This document shows, piece after piece, positions 7,938 to 15,797 of a stretch of DNA of 64,000 bases (the stretch's first letter is position 1; the number at the start of each line of letters is the position of its first letter). The DNA lies in the NCBI RefSeq assembly GCF_001955715.1, contig NZ_CP019239.1:2046001-2110000 (forward strand). Reading direction: 5' to 3'. The notes under the pieces were generated by a model, which was given only the letters and a program-made list of their open reading frames with translations, had not been told where the DNA came from and ran no database searches. The stretch is from Rhodoferax saidenbachensis (GTDB lineage: Bacteria; Pseudomonadota; Gammaproteobacteria; Burkholderiales; Burkholderiaceae_C). The position numbers and the translations under genes were made by a program.

Positions 7938-8972
7938 ATGGAGTTTTTCATCATCTCGATGCTCAACGGCTTGAGCTACGGCCTGCTGTTGTTCATGCTG
8001 AGTTCCGGACTCACGCTGATTTTCAGCATGATGGGCGTTTTGAACTTTGCCCACGCCTCTTTTTACATGCTGGGTGCCTATGTGGGCTACACCATTTCAC
8101 AGGTGATCGGTTTCTGGCCTGCACTGGTACTGGCGCCGCTGGTCGTCGGTGCGATGGGCGCCCTGTTTGAGCGGCTGTGCCTGCGCAAGGTACACAAGTA
8201 CGGCCACGTGGCTGAACTGCTGATCACGTTTGGCCTGTCCTATGTGATCCTGGAGCTGGTGCAACTGGTCTGGGGGCGTATTGCCCTGGAGTTCCGCCCA
8301 CCGGAAGTGCTGCGAGGCCCGGCCTTTACCCTGATCAACCATTCTGTAGATGGTCTCAAAATCCTGTGGGGTGCTGCACCCGTTGACATGTGCAGTGCCG
8401 CAGACGTCGCCATTCGCGTCGTGTGTTCTCCCTTCCCGGCCACCCGTGGTTTCATGATGCTGGTGGCGTTGATCATGCTGGGATCCGTCTGGCTGCTGCT
8501 CACACGCACCCGTGTCGGTCTGGTGATCCAAGCGTCCTTGACGCATCCCGATGCGGTCGAAGCTCTGGGCCACAACGTCCCCCGCGTGTTCATGATGGTT
8601 TTTGGTTTTGGTGCCGCACTGGCCGGGCTGGCCGGTGTGATTGGCGGCAGTACCTACCTGACCGAGCCGGCCATGGCCGCTACGGTGGGCTCCATCATTT
8701 TTGTGGTGGTGGTGGTGGGTGGCCTGGGTTCTTTGTCCGGTGCTTTCCTGGCATCTCTGCTCATTGGGGTGGTGCAGACCTTTGCCGTGGCATTCGACTA
8801 TTCGGTGCTGAGCCTGCTGGACCAGTTTGGTGTGCAGGTCAGTGCAGCACTGCGTGGCAACTCGTTGACCAAACTCACGCTCTCGCAGATCGCGCCCATT
8901 CTTCCGTACCTGTTCCTGGTGCTGATTCTGATCTTCCGGCCCAAGGGTCTTTTGGGTAACCGGGAAGGCTAA
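7938..8972 (+). CDS. livH: Liv-type ABC transporter permease (LivH-like)
   Basis: A 344-aa integral membrane protein of the branched-chain amino acid permease family, about eight spans. It begins MEFFIISMLNGLSYGLLLFMLSSGL, and shows the family blocks GLTLIFSMMGVLNFAHASFYMLGAY and, in the second half, GGLGSLSGAFLASLLIGVVQTF, which contains the loop that contacts the ATPases. The ATG at 7938 is preferred over a TTG three codons earlier; GAAGG is placed correctly upstream. It pairs with LivM to form the translocation channel. Followed after 6 bp by livM. Confidence 0.9.
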   Translation: MEFFIISMLNGLSYGLLLFMLSSGLTLIFSMMGVLNFAHASFYMLGAYVGYTISQVIGFWPALVLAPLVVGAMGALFERLCLRKVHKYGHVAELLITFGLSYVILELVQLVWGRIALEFRPPEVLRGPAFTLINHSVDGLKILWGAAPVDMCSAADVAIRVVCSPFPATRGFMMLVALIMLGSVWLLLTRTRVGLVIQASLTHPDAVEALGHNVPRVFMMVFGFGAALAGLAGVIGGSTYLTEPAMAATVGSIIFVVVVVGGLGSLSGAFLASLLIGVVQTFAVAFDYSVLSLLDQFGVQVSAALRGNSLTKLTLSQIAPILPYLFLVLILIFRPKGLLGNREG

Positions 8973-8978
8973 TTTTTC

Positions 8979-10283
8979 ATGTCTGCTGCAAACTCTGCGC
9001 GTTTTTACGCCTTCAAACCCCTGAACGTGGGCCGGGCGGTTATCTGGAGCCTGTTCGCATTGCTGATGGTCGTCGCTCCGCTGGTGTTTACCAGCGGCCT
9101 GTCCATCACCATGCTGTCCCAAATGGGCATTGGCATCATTGCCTGCCTGTCTTTCAACATGCTGCTGGGGCAGGGCGGCATGCTCAGTTTCGGGCATGCC
9201 GTGTACACAGGTCTGGGTGCTTTTGTCTCCATCCATGCGCTCAACGCCATCTCGGGTGGTTCGCTGCCCTTGCCGGTGTCGCTGGTTCCTCTGGTGGGTG
9301 GCCTCGCGGGCATGGGCTTTGCCGCGTTGTTTGGTTACGTCACCACACGCAAGGCCGGTAACACCTTTGCCATGATCACGTTGGGCCTGGCGGAACTGGT
9401 GTTTGCCATGTCGCTCATGATCCCCGAGTTTTTCGGCGGCGAGGGCGGGATCTCGGGCAACCGGGTGGTGGGCAAGGCCTTCTTCGGCATCACCTACGGC
9501 CCGGCCATCCAGGTCTATTACCTGATTGCGATCTACACCTTCATCGCCGTGGTGCTGATGTTTGCCTTCACCCAGACGCCGCTGGGGCGCATGCTCAATG
9601 CCGTGCGTGACAACCCGGAACGCGTGGAGTTTGTGGGCTACAACACGCAGCGTGTGCGTTACCTAGCTTTCATCATTGCAGGCTTTTTTGCTGGCATTTC
9701 CGGTGGACTGGGTGCGCTGAACTTTGAAATTGTGAATGCCGAAGTGGTGGGCGCTGCACGTTCGGGCGCCTACCTGCTGTTCACCTTCCTCGGTGGTGCA
9801 ACCTTCTTCTTCGGCCCCATCCTGGGGGCCATTCTGATGGTGCTGGCGTTTGTGCTGCTCAGCGAGTTCACCAAGGCTTGGCTGCTGTACCTAGGTCTGA
9901 TCTTCCTGTTCATGGTGATGTATGCCCCGGGCGGCATTGCCAGCCTGATCATGATGAACCTGCGCATAGCGGCTTATGGCAAATTGCGCCAGCTCTGGGT
10001 TTGTTATGTGGCGCTGGCAGGCACGGCCCTGGTCACGCTGGCCGGTGCCGCCGGTCTGGTGGAAATGATTTATCACCTGCAACTCAACGCCTCCATGGGC
10101 TCCGAGCTGCAGTTCATGGGTGTGCACCTGGACACCAGCAGCGTCAACAGCTGGTTTGGTGCGGGCTTCCTGATGCTCACGGGCCTGGGACTGTTTGAGC
10201 TGTGCCGCCGTCAATTCCTGCGTGACTGGAGTCGTATTCAGGAAGAAATTCAAAAAGAAATTCAGCGAAAGGAAGCCCTGTGA
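8979..10283 (+). CDS. livM: Liv-type ABC transporter permease (LivM-like)
   Basis: A 434-aa permease with an N-terminal membrane domain of the LivM type: MGIGIIACLSFNMLLGQGGMLSFGHAVYTGLGAF, GLAELVFAMSLMIPEFFGGEGGISGNR, and the coupling region TPLGRMLNAVRDNPERVEFVGYN followed by GGLGALNFEIVN. A C-terminal extension of about 100 residues after LIMMNLRI carries two further hydrophobic segments and a charged tail (EEIQKEIQRKEAL); this is longer than typical LivM. Its stop overlaps the GTG start of livG (GTGA at 10280-10283), showing translational coupling. Confidence 0.88.
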   Translation: MSAANSARFYAFKPLNVGRAVIWSLFALLMVVAPLVFTSGLSITMLSQMGIGIIACLSFNMLLGQGGMLSFGHAVYTGLGAFVSIHALNAISGGSLPLPVSLVPLVGGLAGMGFAALFGYVTTRKAGNTFAMITLGLAELVFAMSLMIPEFFGGEGGISGNRVVGKAFFGITYGPAIQVYYLIAIYTFIAVVLMFAFTQTPLGRMLNAVRDNPERVEFVGYNTQRVRYLAFIIAGFFAGISGGLGALNFEIVNAEVVGAARSGAYLLFTFLGGATFFFGPILGAILMVLAFVLLSEFTKAWLLYLGLIFLFMVMYAPGGIASLIMMNLRIAAYGKLRQLWVCYVALAGTALVTLAGAAGLVEMIYHLQLNASMGSELQFMGVHLDTSSVNSWFGAGFLMLTGLGLFELCRRQFLRDWSRIQEEIQKEIQRKEAL

Positions 10284-11074
10284 GCACAGCACCTTCCTCC
10301 TACACCGCCTGCGCGCTGGAGCTGCGCGATCTGCGCAAGAGTTTTGGCAAGACCGAAATCATCCGTGGTGTGAACCTGGCCGTGAATGCCGGTGAGCGTG
10401 TGGCCATCATTGGTCCCAACGGTGCCGGCAAGTCCACGTTGTTCAATTTGATCAGTGGCCGTTTTGCGCCCAGCAGCGGTGACGTGCTGCTGCATGGCAA
10501 ACGCATCAATGAGCTCAAACCCTTTGAGATCAACCGGTTGGGCCTGTCGCGCAGCTTCCAGATCACTAACATCTTTCCGAACCTCAGCGTGTTCGAGAAT
10601 CTGCGTTGCAGTGTGTTGTGGAGCCTGGGCTACAAATACACCTTCCTGAAGTTTCTTTCTGGCCTGAAAGACGCTAACGACAAGGCGCAGGAACTGATGG
10701 AAATGATCCATCTGGACAAGAAACGCGACGTGCTGGCCGTGAACCTGACCTATGCCGAGCAACGCGCTTTGGAAATCGGCATCACCATTGGCGGCGGTGC
10801 CAGCGTGGTCTTGCTGGACGAGCCGACCGCGGGCATGAGCAAGAGCGAAACTTCGCGGTTTATTCAACTGATCAAGGAAGTGACCGAGGGCAAGACCCTT
10901 TTGACAGTGGAGCATGACATGGGCGTGGTATTCGGCCTGGCCGACAAAATTGCTGTGGTGGTTTACGGTGAAGTCATCGCCTTTGACACACCTGACGCTG
11001 TGCGGGCCAATGCAGCGGTGCAGGAGGCCTATCTGGGCTCATCCGTGGCCGACGCGCAGGCGGGAGGACACTGA
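10280..11074 (+). CDS. livG: Liv-type ABC transporter ATPase (LivG-like) with degenerate signature motif
   Basis: A 264-aa nucleotide-binding subunit starting with GTG. Walker A is canonical (GPNGAGKST, 45-53), as are the Q-loop (SFQITNIF), Walker B with catalytic glutamate (VVLLDEPT, D180/E181) and the switch histidine (EHDM, H212). The ABC signature reads LTYAEQ (156-161): the usual LivG form is L-[AS]-Y-G-[EQ]-Q, so the key glycine is alanine here. Together with the arginine in LivF Walker A this predicts one competent and one degenerate ATP site in the LivG-LivF pair. Stop and livF start overlap (TGATG). Confidence 0.9.
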   Translation: MSTAPSSYTACALELRDLRKSFGKTEIIRGVNLAVNAGERVAIIGPNGAGKSTLFNLISGRFAPSSGDVLLHGKRINELKPFEINRLGLSRSFQITNIFPNLSVFENLRCSVLWSLGYKYTFLKFLSGLKDANDKAQELMEMIHLDKKRDVLAVNLTYAEQRALEIGITIGGGASVVLLDEPTAGMSKSETSRFIQLIKEVTEGKTLLTVEHDMGVVFGLADKIAVVVYGEVIAFDTPDAVRANAAVQEAYLGSSVADAQAGGH

Positions 11075-11769
11075 TGCTCCAAGTCTCCAATCTGCATGCC
11101 TATTACGGCAAAAGCCACGTCCTGCATGGCGTGGACATGCAAGTCAACGCCGGTGAAATCGTTGCGCTGCTAGGGCGCAACGGCTCGGGCCGTTCCACCA
11201 CCGCAAAAGCCATCATGGGGCTGGTGGACTGCCAGGGCTCCGTGCTCTGGAAAGGCAAGGAATCGCTGGGCCGCAAGGCCTACGAAATCGCCCATCTTGG
11301 GATTGGTTATGTGCCCGAAAACCGCGATATCTTCCCCAAACTCACCGTGCACCAGAACCTGCTGCTCGGTCAAAAGGGCAATGGCAAGGGCGCGCGCTGG
11401 ACCTTTGACGACATGTACAAGATGTTTCCGCGTCTGAAAGAACGCGAACACAACGAGGCGGGTGTGCTGTCGGGCGGCGAGCAACAAATGCTGACCCTGT
11501 GCCGCACCCTGATGGGCGACCCGGACCTGATCATCATCGACGAACCTACCGAAGGCTTGGCGCCCAAGATTGTGGAGCTGGTGGCGGAATACCTGATGGA
11601 GCTGCGTAAGCGCGGTATTTCGGTGCTGCTGATTGAGCAGAAACTCACCATTGCCATGAAGATTTCGGATCGCTGCCTTGTCATGGGGCACGGCAGTATT
11701 GTGTTTGAAGGAACGCCTGACGCATTGCGGGCCAATTCGGATATTCGCAAGGAGTGGTTGGAGGTTTAG
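11074..11769 (+). CDS. livF: Liv-type ABC transporter ATPase (LivF-like) with Walker A lysine replaced by arginine
   Basis: A 231-aa nucleotide-binding subunit. The signature LSGGEQQ (132-138) and Walker B LIIIDEPTEGL (D156/E157) are canonical, but Walker A reads GRNGSGRST (34-42) with R40 where nearly all ABC ATPases have lysine. The switch position is glutamine (IEQKL, Q189), usual for LivF. The C-terminus (SDRCLVMGHGSIVFEGTPDAL) is intact, so the gene is not decaying. Last gene of the importer operon. The arginine may be characteristic of this subgroup of importers rather than unique to this strain. Confidence 0.9.
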   Translation: MLQVSNLHAYYGKSHVLHGVDMQVNAGEIVALLGRNGSGRSTTAKAIMGLVDCQGSVLWKGKESLGRKAYEIAHLGIGYVPENRDIFPKLTVHQNLLLGQKGNGKGARWTFDDMYKMFPRLKEREHNEAGVLSGGEQQMLTLCRTLMGDPDLIIIDEPTEGLAPKIVELVAEYLMELRKRGISVLLIEQKLTIAMKISDRCLVMGHGSIVFEGTPDALRANSDIRKEWLEV

Positions 11770-11817
11770 GTTTTTTCGTTCGCTCGTCAGTTGGTTTCTT
11801 TCGCCCGCGGCTGTCGC

Positions 11818-12024
11818 GGGGTATGCGTTTTGCTCCGTGTCCCCCGCCCGCTTTGCGAGCTCCTCCTTGACCTACGCAAAACCCACACCCCACACCAGCC
11901 GCTCGAAGGGTAGTTGCCTGCGGCGTACAAGCCATGCCACTTTGGGGGCGGGTGGGCTATGCGTTTTGCGCAGTAAAGGAGGAGGGCCGAAAGCCCGGGG
12001 GGCACGGAGCAAAACGTATAGCCC
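11818..12024. repeat. Long imperfect inverted repeat in the livF-fadB gap
   Basis: Two arms of about 70 bp, 11818-11886 and 11953-12024, are inverted copies: both contain CGTTTTGCTCCGTG, a run of C, CTCCTCCTT and GCGCAAAAC-like ends in mirror order. The 66-bp centre shows no gene. A smaller hairpin (CCCGCG-GCTGT-CGCGGG, 11804-11820) lies just before. The whole 403-bp gap (11770-12172) holds no convincing coding sequence. The arms could fold into a large cruciform or mRNA hairpin, or be two head-to-head copies of a dispersed element. Confidence 0.7.
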
Positions 12025-12119
12025 GCCTGCACCTGAGACAACCTTACGCTGGCGATAGGGGAGTGAAAAGAATGAGTCCCACCTGTGACAACCGACATTT
12101 TTGATTCACCATTAGCCAA

Positions 12120-12148
12120 TACAATGTACAAAAAAGAACGATCGTTCT
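12120..12148 (+). promoter_or_regulatory. Putative promoter with 14-bp palindromic operator upstream of fadB-like gene
   Basis: TACAAT at 12120-12125 is a good -10 element with a poor -35. Directly downstream, at 12135-12148, is a perfect 14-bp palindrome AGAACGATCGTTCT, 24 bp before the fadB start and positioned over the expected transcription start. Short perfect palindromes like this are typical TetR-family operators, a family that often controls fatty acid degradation. The regulator gene is not in the window. Confidence 0.55.
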
Positions 12149-12172
12149 ATTTTCAATTTTGAGGAACTCCGC

Positions 12173-14272
12173 ATGACCGCTCACTACCAAGTCCATGGCG
12201 ATGTCGCCGTTATCACGCTGGACAACCCGCCCGTCAACGGCCTGGGTCTGTCTACCCGGCAGGCAATAGCCGACGGCATGGCCAAGGCCAATGCTGACGC
12301 GGCTGTGAAGGCCATTGTTATCACCGGTGCCGGCAAGGCGTTTTCGGGTGGTGCGGACATCAAGGAATTCGGTTCTCCCAAAGCCCTGCAAGAGCCCAAC
12401 CTGATCAGCGTGATCGGCGTGCTGGACAACTCCACCAAGCCCGTCATTGGCGCTATCCACACGGTCGCCATGGGCGGTGGTCTGGAACTGGCCCTGGGTT
12501 GTCACTACCGTATTGCGGCCCCCGGCACCAGCGTGGCCCTGCCTGAGGTCAAGCTCGGCCTGCTGCCCGGCGCAGGTGGTACACAACGTCTGCCTCGCGT
12601 GCTGGGCGTGGAAGCGGCACTGAACATGATCGTTAGCGGCGAAGCGATCCAAAGCGAAATGCTGGCCATGCTGCCCGGCCAGAAGCTGTTCGACAAGCTG
12701 GCCAAGTCTGCGGAATCACTGGCCGAAGAAGCGCTGGCCTTTGCCCGCTCCGTGGCCGACGTGCGCCCCTTGCCACGTGTGCGCGACCTCAAGTGCAAAC
12801 ATCCTCAGGGCGACGCCTACTTTGCCTTTGTGCGCAACATGGTTGGCGCCATGTCCAAGAACTACCCCGCGCCACTGAAGTGCATTGACGCGGTGGAAGC
12901 TGCTACCAAGAAGAAGTTTGACGACGGCATGGCGGTCGAGCGCGAGATCTTCATCAACCTGATGTGGACTCCCGAATGCAAGTCGCTGCGTCACCTGTTC
13001 CTCGCCGAGCGTGCAGCATCAAAAATCCCGGATGTGCCCGCAGACACGGCGCAACGTGCTATCAACTCCATAGCAGTTATCGGCGCTGGCACCATGGGCG
13101 GTGGCATTGCGATGAACTTCCTGAACGCAGGTATCCCCGTCAAGATGCTGGAAATGAAGCAGGAAGCGCTGGACCGTGGCATTGCCACCATCCGCAAGAA
13201 CTACGAAGCCCAGGTGGCCAAGAAGAAGCTCAAGCAGGACAAATACGAGCAGCGCATGAGCCTGCTGACCACTACGCTGAGCTATGACGACCTGACCGGT
13301 GCCGACATGGTGATTGAAGCCGTGTTCGAGGAAATCGGCGTCAAGGAAGCCGTGTTCAAGGAACTGGACCGCGTGATGAAGCCCGGTGCCATCCTGGCCT
13401 CCAACACCTCCACCCTGGACGTGGACAAAATTGCCTCCTTCACCAAGCGCCCCGAAGATGTCGTGGGCCTGCACTTCTTCAGCCCCGCCAACGTGATGAA
13501 GCTGCTGGAAGTGGTGCGTGGCGCCAAGACCGCCAAAGACGTGATGGCCACCGTGATGACGGTTGCCAAGAAGATCAGGAAGACAGCCGTGGTCTCCGGC
13601 GTGTGCGACGGCTTTATCGGCAACCGCATGATCGAACAGTACGGCCGCCAGGGTGGATTCCTGCTGGACGAAGGCGCGACACCCGAGCAGGTCGACAAGG
13701 CCATGGAAAAGTTCGGTATGGCCATGGGCCCGTTCCGCATGGGCGATTTGGCTGGCAACGACATTGGTTGGGCGATCCGCAAGCGCCGCTACACCGAGAA
13801 GCCTGACATGAAGTACAGCAAGACCGCGGACTTGTTGTGTGAGAAGGGCCGCTTTGGCCAAAAGACTGGCGCAGGCTGGTACGACTACCTGCCCGGCAAG
13901 CGCGACGCAATTCCGAACGCCGAAGTGGTCAAGATGATTGAAGACTACCGCGCGTCCAAGGGCATCGTGCCGCGCAAGATTTCTGACGAAGAAATCGTGC
14001 AGCGCCTGGTGTTCGCGCTGGTCAACGAAGCCGCGCACATCCTCGAAGAAGGCATTGCCAACAAGGCCAGCGATATCGACATCGTTTATATCTTCGGCTA
14101 CGGCTTCCCTCCCTACCGCGGTGGCCCGATGAACTACGCCGATCAGGTTGGTCTGTTCAACGTGGTGCAAGCTATGAACCGCTTTGCGCAAAATCCGCTG
14201 GACGACGCCAATTTCTGGAAGCCCGCACCGCTGTTGGCCAAGCTGGCTGCTGAAGGCAAGAGCTTCAACTAA
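12173..14272 (+). CDS. fadB: Fused enoyl-CoA hydratase / 3-hydroxyacyl-CoA dehydrogenase (FadB/FadJ-like)
   Basis: A 699-aa bifunctional beta-oxidation enzyme. The N-terminal crotonase domain (1-190) has the oxyanion-hole block GKAFSGGADIKEF and both catalytic glutamates, E105 (GGGLELALGC) and E125 (LPEVKLGLLPGAGGTQRLP). The NAD-binding dehydrogenase domain starts near 297 with AVIGAGTMGGG and has the catalytic histidine in GLHFFSPANVMKLLEVV (about 434). Two C-terminal helical domains follow, ending with VYIFGYGFPPYRGGPMNYAD. It hydrates enoyl-CoA and oxidises the product to 3-ketoacyl-CoA. Ribosome binding site GAGGAACT precedes the ATG. The palindrome at 12135 suggests repression by a TetR-type regulator. 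The thiolase partner is encoded at 15798 behind the M20 gene. Confidence 0.95.
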   Translation: MTAHYQVHGDVAVITLDNPPVNGLGLSTRQAIADGMAKANADAAVKAIVITGAGKAFSGGADIKEFGSPKALQEPNLISVIGVLDNSTKPVIGAIHTVAMGGGLELALGCHYRIAAPGTSVALPEVKLGLLPGAGGTQRLPRVLGVEAALNMIVSGEAIQSEMLAMLPGQKLFDKLAKSAESLAEEALAFARSVADVRPLPRVRDLKCKHPQGDAYFAFVRNMVGAMSKNYPAPLKCIDAVEAATKKKFDDGMAVEREIFINLMWTPECKSLRHLFLAERAASKIPDVPADTAQRAINSIAVIGAGTMGGGIAMNFLNAGIPVKMLEMKQEALDRGIATIRKNYEAQVAKKKLKQDKYEQRMSLLTTTLSYDDLTGADMVIEAVFEEIGVKEAVFKELDRVMKPGAILASNTSTLDVDKIASFTKRPEDVVGLHFFSPANVMKLLEVVRGAKTAKDVMATVMTVAKKIRKTAVVSGVCDGFIGNRMIEQYGRQGGFLLDEGATPEQVDKAMEKFGMAMGPFRMGDLAGNDIGWAIRKRRYTEKPDMKYSKTADLLCEKGRFGQKTGAGWYDYLPGKRDAIPNAEVVKMIEDYRASKGIVPRKISDEEIVQRLVFALVNEAAHILEEGIANKASDIDIVYIFGYGFPPYRGGPMNYADQVGLFNVVQAMNRFAQNPLDDANFWKPAPLLAKLAAEGKSFN

Positions 14273-14281
14273 GCGCGCCCC

Positions 14282-15775
14282 ATGATCAAGAAACTCTTTC
14301 TGGGTTTGCTGGCCATTGTGGTGCTGCTGGTGGCCGCGGTGGCGGTCAATACGCTGCGCAAGGGTTCCCGCCAAATCGACGTCCCCCCGATTGCCCCATT
14401 GGCGGTGGACGAAGCTGGCGTGGCCGCCCGTCTGGGGGAGGCGGTGCGCTTGCGCACCATCTCGTCGCGCGACGACGCCAATCTGAGCGCAGACCAGTTC
14501 AAGGCCTTGCATGCCATGCTGCAAGCGCGCTTTCCCAAGCTGCACGCGGCCCTCAAGCGCGAGACGGTGGGCGACCTGAGTCTGCTCTACACCTGGGAGG
14601 GTAGCAACCCCAAAGCCCAACCCATCATGCTGATGGCCCACATGGACGTGGTGCCAGTTGCTCCGGGTACCGAAAAAGACTGGGCGGTCGAGCCATTCTC
14701 TGGTGCGGTCAAAGACGGTTTTGTCTGGGGCCGTGGTGCCTGGGATGACAAGGGCAATGTGATTGCCCAGCTGGAGGCGGTCGAGATGCTGGTCGCCAGC
14801 GGTTACAAACCCGAGCGCACGGTTTATCTGGCCTATGGTGCGGACGAAGAGGTCAGCGGTTTGCGGGGCGCGGCCAAGATCGCGGCCTTGCTCAAGAATC
14901 GCAAGGTCAAGCTGGACTTTGTGATTGACGAGGGCATGTTGATCACCGAAGGCATGTTGCCCGGACTGAGCAAGCCCGCGGCCATCATTGGTGTGGCTGA
15001 GAAGGGGTATTTGTCTGTGGTGCTGAAGATGGCCGCCACGCCCGGCCACTCGTCCATGCCACCGCCCAAGGGCACCAGTGCCATCGCCATGATGAGTGCG
15101 GCCCTCAAGCGCGTAGACGACGAGCAACTGCCCGGCGGCATCCGTGGTGTGGCGGGCGAAATGTTTGACACGCTGGCGCCTGAAATGAATGGCTTCTCGC
15201 GCGTGGCCCTGTCCAACCTGTGGCTGTTCGGCCCTGTGGTGCAAAAGCAGTTGGAGGCCGGTGCCAGCACCAATGCCATGCTGCGTACCACCACCTCGCT
15301 GACCATCGTCAACGCGGGCAACAAGGAAAACGTACTGCCAGGCGTCGCCGAAGCCACGGTCAACTTCCGCCTGTTGCCCGGTGACACCAAGGAGCAGGTG
15401 ATGGAGCGCACCCGCGCTTTGGTGGCCGATGCCACCAAGAGCGACAAGTTCGAGCTGTTTGCCCTGCCGGGTGCGGTGGATGCCTCCAAGGTGGCGCCGA
15501 CGGACTCCGCGCAATACCAGTTGCTCAACCGCACGGTGCGCGAAGTGTTTCCCGGCACGGTGGTGACGCCCGGCCTGATGTTGGCGGCCACCGACTCCAT
15601 CCACTACGGCGAGATCAGCGACCACATCTTCAAGTTCTCTCCCGTGCGCGCCAAGCCGGAAGATCTGACCCGTTTCCACGGCACCAACGAACGCATTGCT
15701 TCGAGCAATCTGGTCGAACTGGTTCGCTTCTACCACCGCCTTGTGACCGAGGGCGCCAAGGCGCCTCAACCTTGA
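14282..15775 (+). CDS. Membrane-anchored M20 metallopeptidase (carboxypeptidase S / PM20D1-like)
   Basis: A 497-aa zinc amidohydrolase. Residues 5-23 form a single membrane anchor (LFLGLLAIVVLLVAAVAV), so the catalytic domain should face the periplasm. Metal-site motifs are complete: LMAHMDVVPV (H120, D122), GRGAWDDKGN (D155), the catalytic/ligand pair GADEEVSG (E189, E190), an aspartate in VIDEG and a distal histidine in RFHGTNERI (about 465). Length and these motifs match the carboxypeptidase S/PM20D1 branch, some members of which cleave N-fatty-acyl amino acids. The gene lies 9 bp after fadB and 22 bp before the thiolase, an unexpected place for a general peptidase and a hint that it releases fatty acids. 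The ribosome binding site is poor, implying coupling to fadB. Confidence 0.9.
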   Translation: MIKKLFLGLLAIVVLLVAAVAVNTLRKGSRQIDVPPIAPLAVDEAGVAARLGEAVRLRTISSRDDANLSADQFKALHAMLQARFPKLHAALKRETVGDLSLLYTWEGSNPKAQPIMLMAHMDVVPVAPGTEKDWAVEPFSGAVKDGFVWGRGAWDDKGNVIAQLEAVEMLVASGYKPERTVYLAYGADEEVSGLRGAAKIAALLKNRKVKLDFVIDEGMLITEGMLPGLSKPAAIIGVAEKGYLSVVLKMAATPGHSSMPPPKGTSAIAMMSAALKRVDDEQLPGGIRGVAGEMFDTLAPEMNGFSRVALSNLWLFGPVVQKQLEAGASTNAMLRTTTSLTIVNAGNKENVLPGVAEATVNFRLLPGDTKEQVMERTRALVADATKSDKFELFALPGAVDASKVAPTDSAQYQLLNRTVREVFPGTVVTPGLMLAATDSIHYGEISDHIFKFSPVRAKPEDLTRFHGTNERIASSNLVELVRFYHRLVTEGAKAPQP

Positions 15776-15797
15776 ACTTATTTTGGAGAGATAAACC

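Noticed and set aside
13050..13085. GCTATCAACTCCATAGCAGT in fadB, resembling the repeat B palindrome
   Set aside because: It encodes the conserved strand leading to the NAD-binding GAGTMGGG and adds no residues. Rare ATA codon use is suggestive but not enough.
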